Below, one piece after another: positions 49,582 to 59,930 of a stretch of 64,000 nucleotides of DNA (positions are counted from its first letter, which is position 1; every line of letters starts with the position of its first letter). Position numbers and translations under genes: made by a program. The DNA lies in the NCBI RefSeq assembly GCF_001729765.1, contig NZ_CP017181.1:4092001-4156000 (forward strand), in the 5' to 3' direction. The notes below the pieces were generated by a model. The model saw only the letters and a list, made by a program, of their open reading frames with translations. It made no database searches and was not told the origin of the DNA. The DNA comes from Enterobacter kobei. GTDB taxonomy: Bacteria > Pseudomonadota > Gammaproteobacteria > Enterobacterales > Enterobacteriaceae.

Positions 49582-50469
49582 TCAGAACAACCTGGACAGT
49601 TTTGCCTTGACTTCATCGAGCCAGCCTTTTCCGCAGCCTCCCCCTCCCGTCTTTTCCTTGATTTTCTTGAGTTCAGCGTACAGGGGCTCAAAGTCCTTCC
49701 TTTTTCCATAGCCCAGCAGTTCTGCCATTTCCAACTGCTGCCGGGCTTCGTTCAACAATGTCTCCAGGCGCTCATTGGATGCTTCGCTGCGCTGACCATC
49801 TTCTACCAGGGGCTCGGCGCGCTTCAGGAGCAGCTTCGCACGCAGGACGGGCAGCGGAAGCACGCTGCGCTCCTCGACCAGCGTGCTGAGCGCTGACTGC
49901 AGCGCGGCTTTGGCTTCTTCGATCTTGCCCTGATCGATCAGCGGCACGACTGCCTTCACGGCTGCGGGATAGGACGCCAAAGGGATGTTGGTGACCGTGA
50001 TCACGATTTCACTGGCCAGCAAAGCCAGCACGTGGCGAGCCTGTTGCACCTCGCCATGTTTGAGGGCATCCAGCGCCTCGTCGGTCATCGCCTCAATGGT
50101 TTCCGTGTTGGCGAACAAGTCGTGCACGATGGTGCGCACATCAACGCCGGCCAGGGCGAGCGTGGGTTCGCGCGCGACGATCAGCTCCAGCTTTCCCGTC
50201 ACTTCGGCCAGCGTTGCCAATGCGCGTGCAGTGTCCTTGCCGTCAAGTGCGGCCAGCGCTGATTTGGTCAGCGACAAGGCCGAGACTGCCTCATCGAGGA
50301 CTTGTTTACGTTTGTCTGCCGCCTGCGAGTCCGTTTCTTTCTGAACCTCAGGCTGTACCTCCGTGACGACTTCAGGCTTGGACTCTGGACTGACAGGAAG
50401 GCTGCTTACCGCGGCCTGTTCGTTTTTTCCTTCGTTCGTCGCATTGGGATTCGGTGTTTGCTCATTCAT
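49582..50469 (-). CDS. yfdX2: YfdX-family protein 2
   Basis: 295 aa. No signal peptide; a polar, acidic N-terminus of about 50 residues precedes the helical YfdX domain (ALAALDGKDTARALATLAEV, LASEIVITVTNIPLASYP). It ends with a glycine-rich bend and KGWLDEVKAKLSRLF, closely matching the yfdX1 end. YfdX proteins are linked to acid and heat tolerance, and some have chaperone-like activity. Paralogue of the next gene; likely cytosolic. Confidence 0.9.
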   Translation of the reverse strand: MNEQTPNPNATNEGKNEQAAVSSLPVSPESKPEVVTEVQPEVQKETDSQAADKRKQVLDEAVSALSLTKSALAALDGKDTARALATLAEVTGKLELIVAREPTLALAGVDVRTIVHDLFANTETIEAMTDEALDALKHGEVQQARHVLALLASEIVITVTNIPLASYPAAVKAVVPLIDQGKIEEAKAALQSALSTLVEERSVLPLPVLRAKLLLKRAEPLVEDGQRSEASNERLETLLNEARQQLEMAELLGYGKRKDFEPLYAELKKIKEKTGGGGCGKGWLDEVKAKLSRLF

Positions 50470-50571
50470 GGTGATATGCCTCGTATGAGATAGTGAAAAT
50501 AGGCGAATCTATTGGGGCTCAATGCGAACATCGCGAGACTGACCGACAGAGCAGTCAGCCCCTTCATCACC

Positions 50572-51486
50572 TCAAAACAGCTTTTGGATGCGCGTCTTCA
50601 ACTCGTCGAACCATCCCTTGCCGCTTTTGCCACCAGCCGACTTTTGCTCAATGGACTTCACCTGATCGAAGATGGGTTTGAAGTCCGCCTTCTTGCCATA
50701 ACCTAGGATCTGCGCCATCTCGATCTCCGTGCGCACGGACGACAGCAAGGTGCTGAGCTCCTCGTTCTGCTTGGCATCGCGCCTGTCGGTCTCGGCCAGC
50801 TTTTCAGCTTTTGCCATCGCGGCTTCGGCCCGTAGCACGGGCAGAGGAAAGGCGACCGAGGTCACCACCAGCGTGTTCAGTGCTCGGGCGAGTTCCGCTT
50901 TGGCGTTGTCGATCTTGCCGCTGTCGATGAGCCGTGCGGCCGACTTGATCGCTGCCGGGTACGTTGCCATCGGAAGGTTGTCGGTTTGGATTACGATTTC
51001 GCTGGCCAGATTGGCAACGATGGGCCGGGCCTTTTGCACCTCGCCATCACCCAACAACTCCCGAGACAACTTGACCGCTTTCTTTACCGATTCCACGTTG
51101 GCGTGGATATCGTGGGTGATGACGCGTACATCGACCGGCGCCAAAGCAAGTTTGGCGTCGCGTGCCAATACCAGTTCCAGCTTTCCGCTGGCCAGTTCCA
51201 GCGCAGCAAGCGCCTCCTTGGTCTTGTTTGCATCAAGGAGGGTCAAAGCCTCCTGGGTCTTGGTGAGCGCCGTGATGGCGTCTTGAGTGAGCTCGGCACG
51301 CTTTTTATCGGCTTCCCGGGCGGCCTTGTCATCTACCTGTGGCTGTGCCGCCTTGGATGCGGCAGAGGGTGCTGCAGCACCTGGGCTAGAACCTGCCGCC
51401 GATTGGGCCAGAGCCGGTCCGCTCAGTCCGACGACGACCGCCAGGGCAAGTGCGGAGAAGGTGTATTGTGGCTGTTTGATATTCAT
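50572..51486 (-). CDS. yfdX1: YfdX-family protein 1
   Basis: 304 aa from the ATG at 51486 (MNIKQPQYTFSALALAVVVG). A signal peptide ends at ALAQ, so the protein is periplasmic. YfdX domain about 60-300: ALTLLDANKTKEALAALELA, VDVRVITHDIHANVESVKKA, LASEIVIQTDNLPMATYPAA; it ends KGWFDELKTRIQKLF. Same architecture as yfdX2 but exported. Confidence 0.92.
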   Translation of the reverse strand: MNIKQPQYTFSALALAVVVGLSGPALAQSAAGSSPGAAAPSAASKAAQPQVDDKAAREADKKRAELTQDAITALTKTQEALTLLDANKTKEALAALELASGKLELVLARDAKLALAPVDVRVITHDIHANVESVKKAVKLSRELLGDGEVQKARPIVANLASEIVIQTDNLPMATYPAAIKSAARLIDSGKIDNAKAELARALNTLVVTSVAFPLPVLRAEAAMAKAEKLAETDRRDAKQNEELSTLLSSVRTEIEMAQILGYGKKADFKPIFDQVKSIEQKSAGGKSGKGWFDELKTRIQKLF

Positions 51487-51508
51487 GATCTTGGGCTCTT
51501 GATTGAAG

Positions 51509-51967
51509 TTAGTTGACTGAGATTTCAATCTGTTTCGGTTTGGCTTGCTCGGCCTTGACAAGCCGCACTTCCAGCACGCCGTCTTTCATGGAAGCCGTCA
51601 CCTTGGTCGGATCAACGTTGTCAGGCAAGACAAAGCTGCGCACAAAGCGGCCATAGGCACGTTCGATGCGGTGGAACTTCTTGCCCTGCTCCTCTTTTTC
51701 CAGTTTGCGCTCGCCGCTGATGGTGAGCACACCGTTTTCCGCGCTGACGCGCACGGCATCCTTGGGGACCTCCGGCAGATCCAGCTTGAGGAGGAATGCG
51801 TTCTCATCCTCGCTGATGTCCGCCATTGGAGCCCAGTCCGCCGTGGTCATGGCTTCGTTGCCGGTACGGGCGCCCTGTCGCTGAGGTATTCGTCCGAACA
51901 TCGTCGCCAGGCGGTTTTGCAATTCATCCAGTTCCCGGAAGGGGTCCCACGGAGTCAATGCAGACAT
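51509..51967 (-). CDS. hsp20: Small heat-shock protein Hsp20 (second copy)
   Basis: 152 aa from the ATG at 51967 (MSALTPWDPFRELDEL; AAGGAG upstream). Alpha-crystallin domain from about 50: ADISEDENAFLLKLDLPEVP, GVLTISGERKLEKEEQGKKF, RSFVLPDNVDPTKVTASMKD, GVLEVRLVKAE. ATP-independent holdase. It differs clearly from the hsp20 upstream of clpK (shorter, with no charged N-terminal extension), so it is not a recent duplicate. Confidence 0.94.
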   Translation of the reverse strand: MSALTPWDPFRELDELQNRLATMFGRIPQRQGARTGNEAMTTADWAPMADISEDENAFLLKLDLPEVPKDAVRVSAENGVLTISGERKLEKEEQGKKFHRIERAYGRFVRSFVLPDNVDPTKVTASMKDGVLEVRLVKAEQAKPKQIEISVN

Positions 51968-52054
51968 GTCGGTTCTCCTTGAACAATGCCGACGAATTGG
52001 ATGACGCACTGAACAGAGCCGTCGGTTTACTCTGAATGGCACCTACTACTGTTT

Positions 52055-52882
<828 letters not shown>

Positions 52883-52942
52883 GGACCGTGTTCCTCGAAA
52901 GTCGAGTTGCCAGAGGATCATGTGAACAGACGGGCCGCACCG

Positions 52943-53134
52943 TCACGCAAACGGATGGCCAGCGAGCGGGAGGGCAGTGCCGCCGCTGATGAGCAGCCCC
53001 CACGGCGTGGCCGACCGCGGATCACGCTTGTAGACGACCGCGTGACCCGCGGCCACGACCGCCACCGCGATCGATGCCAGGGAGGCTGCCCATGCCAGGC
53101 TGATGGAGTCGGACACGGCAGCCTCGCCCGCCAT
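52943..53134 (-). pseudogene. PLDc_N-like (cardiolipin synthase) N-terminal fragment
   Basis: 63 codons. The ATG overlaps the clpK stop (TGATG), so it is coupled to clp[21 protein letters not shown], then a membrane helix and VVYKRDPRSATPWGLLISGG, which resembles the KRdPxxAxxWlxxi segment of phospholipase-D-type cardiolipin synthase N-termini. The expected following helix and catalytic HKD domains are absent; the reading changes after PRSAT, suggesting a truncation. Confidence 0.5.
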
Positions 53135-55983
53135 CAAGATGCGTCGCTCGCCGACTTCTTCTTGCTCGAGTCTTTGCCAGCGTCGCCGTGCGGCGTCTCG
53201 GTCGCCTTCGCGACATCCGGCTGCTCCGGCTCGGCCGGGGTCTGCGGTGGCTCTTTGCGTTCGAACACCACGCGTTCGGCCTTGTCGTCCCAGCGTGCGC
53301 TGGCGTGATCGCCCTTGCCGATGCCGCCACCGAGCATCTCGCGCGCCAGCGCAGTTTCCAGCTCGCTGCGGATCAGGCGCTTGAGTTCACGCGCACCGAA
53401 CTCGGGCTTGTAGCCTTCTTCCGCGAAATGGTCGATCAGCGTCTGATCGAAAGTGAGCGTCACGCCCTGGCTGGCGGCGCTGCGCGCCACGCGATCGAGC
53501 TGCAGGCCGACGATGTGGCGGATCTCCTCCTTGCCCAGCGCATGGAAGACGATGATCTCGTCGATGCGGTTGAGGAACTCGGGCCGGAAGTGGCCGCGCA
53601 GCACGTCCATGACCTCGGCCTTGGTCTTTTCGTACTCCTCGCCAGCCGCCTCACGCGCCTTCAGCCGTCGCTGGATGATGTCCGAACCCAGGTTGGACGT
53701 GGCGATGATGATGGTGTTGGTGAAATCCACCACCCGGCCCTTGCCGTCGGTGAGGCGACCGTCGTCGAACACTTGCAGCAGGATGTTGTAGACGTCAGGG
53801 TGTGCCTTCTCGATCTCGTCGAGCAGCAGCACGCTGTAGGGCTTGCGCCGCACCTTCTCGGTGAGCTGACCGCCTTCGTCGTAACCGACATAGCCCGGAG
53901 GCGCGCCCACCAGCCGCGCCACGGTATGGCGTTCGCCATATTCCGACATGTCGATGCGCAACAGGGCATGCTCATCGCCGTAGATCGATTCGGCCAATGC
54001 CTTGGCGAGCTCGGTCTTGCCCACCCCGGTCGGGCCCAGAAACAGGAAGGTAGCCACCGGTTTACTGCCTTCGCGCAGGCCGGCGCGGGATAGCCGCACG
54101 GCATCGGCCACGGCACGGACCGCCTCGTCTTGTCCCACCAGGCGCTCGTGCAGCCGTTGTTCCAAGTGCAGCAGCTTTTCGCGCTCTTCCACCGTCAACT
54201 CGTTGACCGGGATGCCGGTCAGGCGCGAGACAACCTGCGCCACGTGTTCCGCCTTGACCTCGGCACTGCCGGAGGCCCGCTCCCGCTCCCAGTCCTCGAC
54301 GAGCTTCTTGAGCTCGGCCTCCTTGGCTTCGATGCGCTTGCCGAGCTCGGCGGCCTGGTCGTACTGCTTGCGCGCGGCCACGTAATCCTGTTCACGCCGT
54401 AGCTGGTGCAGTTCGGACTCCAGCTCCTGCACGGCCACCGGCCGGGCCGTGGCCGACAGCTTCACGCGCGCGGCCGCCTGGTCGAGCAGGTCGATCGCCT
54501 TGTCCGGCAGGAAGCGCGCCGTGATGTAGCGGTCGGACAACTCGGCTGCCGCGATGATCGCGTCCTCGGAGATGCTGACCTTGTGGTGCGCCTCGAAGGT
54601 GTCGCGCAGGCCGCGCAGAATCATGATGGCCTGGGCCACCGTCGGCTCGGGCACCGTCACCGGCTGGAAGCGCCGCTCCAGTGCAGCATCCTTCTCGATG
54701 TATTTCTGGTACTCGTTCAGCGTCGTGGCGCCGATCAGGTTGAGTTCACCGCGCGCCATCATCGGTTTGAACACGTTGGCCACGTCCAGCCCGCCTTCGC
54801 CACCGCCCTGGCCGGCACCGACGATGGTGTGCACCTCGTCGATGAACAAAATCAGCTCGCCCTGGTGCTCGGTCACCTCCTTCAGCACCTTCTGCACGCG
54901 CTCCTCGAACTCGCCGCGATATTTGGCGCCGGCCACCATGGCGTTGATGTTGAGTTCCACCAGGCGCTTGTCGCGCAAGGTCTCGGGCACTTCACCCGCC
55001 ACCATGCGCTGCGCCAGCCCTTCGACGATGGCGGTCTTGCCCACACCCGGCTCGCCGATCAGCACCGGGTTGTTCTTCTTGCGCCGGGCCAGCACCTCGA
55101 TGGTGGTTTCGATCTCCTGCGCGCGGCCGATCACCGGGTCGAGCTTGCCGTCGCGCGCCATCTTGGTCAGGTCGCGCGAGTACTTGTCGAGTTCTGGCGT
55201 GTTGGTCGGCGTCTCAGCGCGGCCATCCTCGGCGCCCTTGCCGACCACCTTGTTGACCTGTTGGCGCAGCGCCTGCGGCGTCAGGCCGTAGCGGCGCAGC
55301 AGGTTGGCGGCCAGCCCTTCGCCTTCCTCGGCCAGACCGATCAGGAAATGCTCTGGACCGACATAAGAATGGCCGAGTTCATTGGAGGCCACGAAGGCGC
55401 GGCTGAGCGCATCCTTCACGCGCGGCGACACGCCGATCTCGCCCTCGAAGGGCTTGTCCCCGCGCTTGGCCTCAGACTCGATCTGCCGCTTGAGGTCATC
55501 GACCTTGATCTTGAACTGACCCAGGATGGTCTTGACCACGTCGCTGTCGGCCAGCGCCAGCAGCAGATGTTCGGTATCCACCTCGGAGCGGCCAAATTCG
55601 GCAGCGTGTTTGGCGGCCTCCTGCAGCAAGGCTTCCGACTGTTCGCTGATGCGGCTGGCCAGCCCACTGCCGCGACGGCGCGGCGCACCCGAACCTGCGG
55701 TGGCGGGCTCGCCAAACGAGGCATCGACCACGTCATCGGTATCGGCGGCAACTGGCGTCGCGTCTTCGCCGATGCGGAAGAAGTCACTGCCGAGGAAGTC
55801 CTCGAACAGGCCGCTGCGCGAGCCGAACAAGGCTTCCAGCGGCGAAACGGTGCGCTTTTGCTGGCGCACTAATTGCCGGTAATGGTCGTCGCACAACAGC
55901 ATGGTGCTGTTACGACCGTTGAGATTGGCTTCCACCCGCACGGTGGCGGGTTGGCCGCAGACCTGGCATTGTTTTCTGGCCAT
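53134..55983 (-). CDS. clpK: Stand-alone disaggregase ClpK (ClpG-GI)
   Basis: 949 aa from the ATG at 55983 ([20 protein letters not shown] 8 nt upstream), the length of Klebsiella ClpK. An N-terminal zinc finger (C6, C9, C31, H34) is unique to this subfamily; Clp_N repeats at about 110-260; AAA1 with [13 protein letters not shown] and [10 protein letters not shown]; a middle domain; AAA2 with [14 protein letters not shown] and [13 protein letters not shown]; a Lys/Ser-rich extension at the end. No IGF/IGL-type ClpP loop is seen, fitting a ClpP-independent disaggregase that gives heat resistance. Core gene of the tLST. Confidence 0.97.
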   Translation of the reverse strand: MARKQCQVCGQPATVRVEANLNGRNSTMLLCDDHYRQLVRQQKRTVSPLEALFGSRSGLFEDFLGSDFFRIGEDATPVAADTDDVVDASFGEPATAGSGAPRRRGSGLASRISEQSEALLQEAAKHAAEFGRSEVDTEHLLLALADSDVVKTILGQFKIKVDDLKRQIESEAKRGDKPFEGEIGVSPRVKDALSRAFVASNELGHSYVGPEHFLIGLAEEGEGLAANLLRRYGLTPQALRQQVNKVVGKGAEDGRAETPTNTPELDKYSRDLTKMARDGKLDPVIGRAQEIETTIEVLARRKKNNPVLIGEPGVGKTAIVEGLAQRMVAGEVPETLRDKRLVELNINAMVAGAKYRGEFEERVQKVLKEVTEHQGELILFIDEVHTIVGAGQGGGEGGLDVANVFKPMMARGELNLIGATTLNEYQKYIEKDAALERRFQPVTVPEPTVAQAIMILRGLRDTFEAHHKVSISEDAIIAAAELSDRYITARFLPDKAIDLLDQAAARVKLSATARPVAVQELESELHQLRREQDYVAARKQYDQAAELGKRIEAKEAELKKLVEDWERERASGSAEVKAEHVAQVVSRLTGIPVNELTVEEREKLLHLEQRLHERLVGQDEAVRAVADAVRLSRAGLREGSKPVATFLFLGPTGVGKTELAKALAESIYGDEHALLRIDMSEYGERHTVARLVGAPPGYVGYDEGGQLTEKVRRKPYSVLLLDEIEKAHPDVYNILLQVFDDGRLTDGKGRVVDFTNTIIIATSNLGSDIIQRRLKAREAAGEEYEKTKAEVMDVLRGHFRPEFLNRIDEIIVFHALGKEEIRHIVGLQLDRVARSAASQGVTLTFDQTLIDHFAEEGYKPEFGARELKRLIRSELETALAREMLGGGIGKGDHASARWDDKAERVVFERKEPPQTPAEPEQPDVAKATETPHGDAGKDSSKKKSASDAS

Positions 55984-56088
55984 GCTGATGCTCCTGAGAA
56001 GGTTGACAAGGTTGAGGAGACGAGGCATCGCGAGCCGCGACTCCTCGTCTCGTGCCGGGTTTTTCTTGTGACGAACGAGCCGGCGACG

Positions 56089-56658
56089 TCAGCCGTTGAT
56101 CGGGATCGAGCGTCCCTGCTTCGGCGCGCTGACCTCGCGCTTGTCGATCGTGATCGTGAGCACCCCGTTCTTGAACGATGCCTTGATCGAATCCTGGTTG
56201 GCGTCGTCAGGCAGGTTCAAGGCACGCTGAAAGCTGCCGTAGGAGCGCTCCACACGGTGGAAGCCACCTTCCTTCTTCTCCTGTTCCTGGCGCTTCTCGC
56301 CACGCACCATCAGCACGTCGTTGTCGAGAGTTATCTGGATGTCCTTCTCCTCGACACCGGGCACTTCCAGGGTAATCTTGTACTGCTTGTCGGTTTCCTG
56401 GATGTCCAGGGCCGGCTTCAGCATGCCCGACCAATCGGATGGCCACTGCGGCATGTTCAACGCCGGAAAACCGAAGCCCCGGAATGCGTCATCGAACAGC
56501 CGGTCGATTTCCCGATGCAGTTGCAGGATCGGGCTGACTGGCCCGCTCGCCGCTGGCAGGTCATTGCGCTGCACCGGCAGGGAAGAGGCGGTCTGCTGCT
56601 CTTGCTGCTCGTTCTTGAACCAGTTCCAGGGAGCCAACTTCTTGAAATCGATGTCCAT
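56089..56658 (-). CDS. hsp20: Small heat-shock protein Hsp20 (tLST first gene)
   Basis: 189 aa; GGAGG 7 nt before the ATG. N-terminal arm MDIDFKKLAPWNWFKNEQQE, then PILQLHREIDRLFDDAFRGFGF and the alpha-crystallin domain (about 82-185): LDIQETDKQYKITLEVPGVE, DVLMVRGEKRQEQEKKEGGF, NGVLTITIDKRE. Holdase that keeps substrates ready for ClpK. 105 bp upstream of clpK. Confidence 0.95.
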   Translation of the reverse strand: MDIDFKKLAPWNWFKNEQQEQQTASSLPVQRNDLPAASGPVSPILQLHREIDRLFDDAFRGFGFPALNMPQWPSDWSGMLKPALDIQETDKQYKITLEVPGVEEKDIQITLDNDVLMVRGEKRQEQEKKEGGFHRVERSYGSFQRALNLPDDANQDSIKASFKNGVLTITIDKREVSAPKQGRSIPING

Positions 56659-56692
56659 GTCATACCTCCAGAAAAATTGGAAAACGAGTTAC

Positions 56693-56974
56693 TCAAGCCC
56701 TTTGCCTGCTGCGACGGGCAGTGCGCCCAGGCGACACGGGCTGCTCGGATGACTTCTGCTGTTCACGCTTGCGCATCACCTCCTTCTTTGCTCCGGCTCG
56801 GGTCTGATCATTGATGCACTGATCGATTTCACTTTGACGAAGCCGCCACGTCCCGCCCACCTTGAAAGCCGGAATTTCCCCGTGTGCGGCGAGCCGATAA
56901 AGCGTCCGCTTGCCGACTTTCAAGTACGCAGCCAATTCATCGAGCGTGAAAATCACCTGTAGGTGCGCTTTCAT
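56693..56974 (-). CDS. tLST small HTH regulator (excisionase-type fold)
   Basis: 93 aa from the ATG at 56974 (MKAHLQVIFTLDELAAYLKV); an in-frame upstream start at 57028 is less likely. The HTH_17-type domain shows TLDELAAYLKVGKRTLYRLA..GEIPAFKVGGTWRLRQSEID; the C-terminus is basic. First gene of the tLST operon, so a possible regulator of it. Confidence 0.85.
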   Translation of the reverse strand: MKAHLQVIFTLDELAAYLKVGKRTLYRLAAHGEIPAFKVGGTWRLRQSEIDQCINDQTRAGAKKEVMRKREQQKSSEQPVSPGRTARRSRQRA

Positions 56975-57037
56975 CTCACCCTCTCCAATCGCGTCGCTTT
57001 GCGGTTCCGGCCAAGGAAATCCTTGCAATACTTTGTA

Positions 57038-57065
57038 ATATTAGACCTACTATGAATAACTTCAA
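57038..57065 (-). promoter_or_regulatory. Candidate promoter of the tLST operon
   Basis: On the minus strand TTGAAG (57065-57060), 16 bp, TAATAT (57043-57038), about 65 bp before the regulator start. CTTGAAG also resembles the -35 of sigma-32 promoters, though the -10 lacks the CCCCAT pattern. Inference from sequence only. Confidence 0.45.
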
Positions 57066-57195
57066 GAGTCAATGTGCAGCGTTCTCCCGCCCCATTGATG
57101 CAGGTCAACTGCTCAGGCAAGGCACAGGGGGGCGGTCTGATCAGGCAATGGACAGCGCCTGGCTCGTCAGCCTGCGTGTACCACAGGCGCCTCGA

Positions 57196-57400
57196 TCAAA
57201 CACCGATCCTCACGTTGTAGCCGAGTGCCCGCAGCCCCTTGCTCGTCTGCATGTTCCTTGGCGGAAACTCGTCTGGGCGCGCCCAGACGACGATTTCCCC
57301 GAGGCTGCTCAGGCTAACGTGCGGAATTGCCCAGTCGTCGCTGCGGATCGCGTTCCAGAGTCGGGCCGAAACACTTCCGTTGCCCCAGACAACGTAGTTC
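57196..57400 (-). pseudogene. 3' fragment of an unknown gene
   Basis: The minus-strand frame reads WNAIRSDDWAIPHVSLSSLG, EIVVWARPDEFPPRNMQTSK and GLRALGYNVRIGV before a stop at 57196. Composition looks coding and the tail is intact, but no start or family is recognisable; the 5' part runs into the IS66 relic. Probably the end of a gene broken by the insertion. Confidence 0.4.
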
Positions 57401-57473
57401 AACAGTATCCGTCCGGCCAACACACCTTCCCGACACCGCCGCCGAAGGCCATGGCCCATCAAGCGGATTTTCC

Positions 57474-57798
57474 ATGCGCCCTCAGCGCCGTACCTACAGC
57501 AAATCTTTCAAGGCTCATGTCATTCAGGAGTGTTCTGAACCCGGTGCCTCCATCGCAAACATCGCCTTGGGCTACAGCCTCAATGCCAACCTCGACCACA
57601 AATGGATTCGGCTGCCTACCCAGAAAACCACGGCTATCCAGCCAGCGTTCATCCCGTTGCCTTCTCAAATGCTCGGCGTGGGTTCGCATACTCAAGCGCG
57701 CTGCTGCGATCATGAGTTTGATCCAGTCGGCCCGTAATAATGGGCACGATCCGTATGCCTATCTCAAGGATGTGCTGACACGGTTGCCGTCCCTGTAA
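57474..57798 (+). pseudogene. IS66-family relic (tnpA start joined to tnpC end)
   Basis: From the ATG at 57474: MRPQRRTYSKSFKAHVIQEC, SEPGASIANIALGYSLNANL and HKWIRLPTQKTTAIQPAFIP, the N-terminal half of IS66 TnpA. From about 57694 another frame gives KRAAAIMSLIQSARNNGHDP and YAYLKDVLTRLPSL, the TnpC C-terminus, with the stop at 57796. Everything between is deleted. Confidence 0.85.
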
Positions 57799-57919
57799 CA
57801 GCCTGAAGTTGACCTGGGTAATCAAATACCGGTGTAGTGATTAGGAAACAGGGCTCGGATAACATCATGGCGCAGGTCACCCTGATCTTGACCCTCCATC
57901 TCCGAACAGCTTTTGTATC

Positions 57920-57982
57920 TTAAGTTAACGATGTCCGCTGCCGGTATTCCCTCGGGGAGTGATATCCCAGCGCGCTGTGCGG
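57920..57982 (-). pseudogene. IS3-family OrfB C-terminal relic
   Basis: Minus strand: [20 protein letters not shown] then a stop at 57920; PHSALGYxSPREY is the typical end of IS3-family OrfB. It is joined directly to the truncated IS1. Bases 57799-57919 hold the remaining IS end and nothing else I recognise. Confidence 0.8.
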
Positions 57983-58680
57983 GTGGCTTCCATTTCAATC
58001 AGATGTCCTTCCTGCTCCGCTACTGAAGGCGTGGTGCGTAACGGCAAAAGCACTGCCGGACATCAGCGCTATCTCTGCTCTCACTGCCGTAAAACATGGC
58101 AACTACAGTTCACTTACACCGCCTCTCAGCCCGGTACGCACCAGAAAATCATTGATATGGCCATGAATGGCGTTGGATGCCGGGCAACCGCCCGCATTAT
58201 GGGCGTTGGCCTCAACACGATTTTACGTCACTTAAAAAACTCAGACCGCAGTCGGTAACCTCACGCATACAACCGGGCAGTGACGTCATTGTTTGCGCGG
58301 AAATGGACGAACAGTGGGGTTATGTCGGCGCTAAATCACGCCAGCGCTGGTTGTTTTACGCGTATGACAGGATACGGAGGACGGTTGTGGCGCACGTATT
58401 CGGTGAACGCACGTTGTCCACGCTGGAGCGTCTTCCGGGCCTGCTGTCGGCCTTTGAGGTCGTGGTATGGATGACGGATGGCTGGCCGCTTTATGAATCA
58501 CGCCTGAAGGGAGAACTGCACGTTATCAGCAAGCGATATACGCAGCGCATTGAGCGGCATAACCTGAATCTGAGGCAGCATCTGGCAAGGCTGGGCAGGA
58601 AGTCACTGTCGTTCTCAAAATCGGTGGAGCTGCATGACAAAGTCATCGGGCATTATCTGAACATAAAACACTATCAGTAA
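57983..58680 (+). CDS. insAB: IS1 transposase InsAB' (copy E)
   Basis: InsA 57983-58258 ([11 protein letters not shown]), InsB' 58177-58680, both open and linked by the A6C slippery site. It lacks its own promoter because the left end is deleted. InsB' has [20 protein letters not shown], slightly diverged. Confidence 0.88.
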
Positions 58681-58695
58681 GTTGGAGTCATTACC
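57983..58695 (+). mobile_element. IS1 copy E, left-truncated (713 bp)
   Basis: The right end ..GGAGTCATTACC is normal at 58695, but the first 55 bp, including the left inverted repeat and promoter, are replaced by the IS3 relic; IS1 sequence starts at the insA GTG. It cannot transpose alone. The sequence type is that of copies A and D. Confidence 0.93.
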
Positions 58696-58887
58696 TTCTT
58701 TGCCGCCGGACATTGTCCGGCGCAACACCAAACCGGTCTGGCGGGCTGAGCCAATCCCGCAGGCAAATTCAGCCCTTACCGGATGGCTCAGCCCCCTACT
58801 CATTGGAATTGGATATTCAACTTTCAGGGGCTACTGCGCCAGACTTCAGTCTTTAAAGTGATTGACTTAGCGCCTGGCACACTCAAT
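58696..58887. other. Intergenic region after amiF
   Basis: No gene. GCCGGACA-TTG-TCCGGC at about 58703-58718 forms a hairpin close to the IS1 end. No clear T-rich terminator for amiF is seen. Otherwise featureless. Confidence 0.4.
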
Positions 58888-59895
58888 TTATTTAGGTAGC
58901 GGGCCTAATTGCACCCCATCAGGATAATACTTCCAGCCATCGCGAATTTTGACATTTTCATCCCACGGAAGTTTGTATTCGCCATTGGCAAGATCGCGCA
59001 CCCAGGTCAGGTAATTCTCGCGTTCGCCTCCCGGTTTGCCGACATAGCCCCGGCAGCCAAGGTTGAAAATATTGTTTTCCAACGCCCAGTTTTCACGCGC
59101 TTTATCCACCAGGCGCGGGAACAGCTCTGCGGTAACAATTTCCCATGGGTTGCGGTGCCCCTGCTGAATGACGTTACCGTCATAATTGCAGACCGTACCC
59201 TCGCCGAAGTAATAAAAGACATCGTCATAACCGGCCAGATTCACCGAAACGGTATACATCAGGTTTTGCCAGGCATTCGTCCGGTTTGTCCAGATCCACT
59301 GATCGTTCACCTGCGTGGAATAGCCCGAAATACGGATATAGACATTGCAGCCTTTATAAGCAGCCTCACGCGCCAGTTCCGGGAACATGCCGTCATGGCA
59401 TATGCAGACGGCGAGTTTAGAACCTTTAGGCCCATCGCATACCGGCATTCCCATATTTCCCGGCATCCAGGGCTCAATCGGAACCCATGGTTGCAGCTTG
59501 CGGTAATGCAGAGCGATATCGCCCCGATCGTTAATGATAATAGCGGTGTTGTACGGTGGAAGAGACGGGTCTTCATTGCGCTCCATTAAGGAAAATACCC
59601 CCCAGATGCCGTTGCGGATACAGGCCTCTTTGAACTGACCAATCTCCGGGCTATCGAGAGTGAGTAACATCTCGTCATAGGTCCAGATTTTAGTATTCAG
59701 TCCCTGGGTTGAATATTCCGGGAAGACGATAACATCAAGTCCCGGATATCCGGCTTTGGTGGAGTCAACGGCCTTACAAATCTTATCGACCTGTATCTGG
59801 ATATCCTCCGGTCCTTTAATAACGGGAACGGGGTATTGGATGGCGGCAATTAATAACGCTTCATCCCAGGAGCTTACACTTCCGGTGCTACCCAT
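58888..59895 (-). CDS. amiF: Formamidase AmiF
   Basis: 335 aa, the family length (Helicobacter AmiF 334). Nitrilase-superfamily enzyme that hydrolyses formamide to formate and ammonia. Catalytic triad: E in [14 protein letters not shown] in [16 protein letters not shown] in [33 protein letters not shown] is highly conserved. Downstream of urtE on the same strand (35 bp), so co-transcribed with the transporter, which may bring in short amides as well as urea. Confidence 0.95.
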   Translation of the reverse strand: MGSTGSVSSWDEALLIAAIQYPVPVIKGPEDIQIQVDKICKAVDSTKAGYPGLDVIVFPEYSTQGLNTKIWTYDEMLLTLDSPEIGQFKEACIRNGIWGVFSLMERNEDPSLPPYNTAIIINDRGDIALHYRKLQPWVPIEPWMPGNMGMPVCDGPKGSKLAVCICHDGMFPELAREAAYKGCNVYIRISGYSTQVNDQWIWTNRTNAWQNLMYTVSVNLAGYDDVFYYFGEGTVCNYDGNVIQQGHRNPWEIVTAELFPRLVDKARENWALENNIFNLGCRGYVGKPGGERENYLTWVRDLANGEYKLPWDENVKIRDGWKYYPDGVQLGPLPK

Positions 59896-59930
59896 AGCAG
59901 ACCTCTCGTAGTTAAGTTGGTGATATAAAT

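Noticed and set aside
54406..55872. 488-codon frame antisense to clpK
   Set aside because: Shadow of a GC-rich gene; no recognisable domain and clpK is unambiguous.
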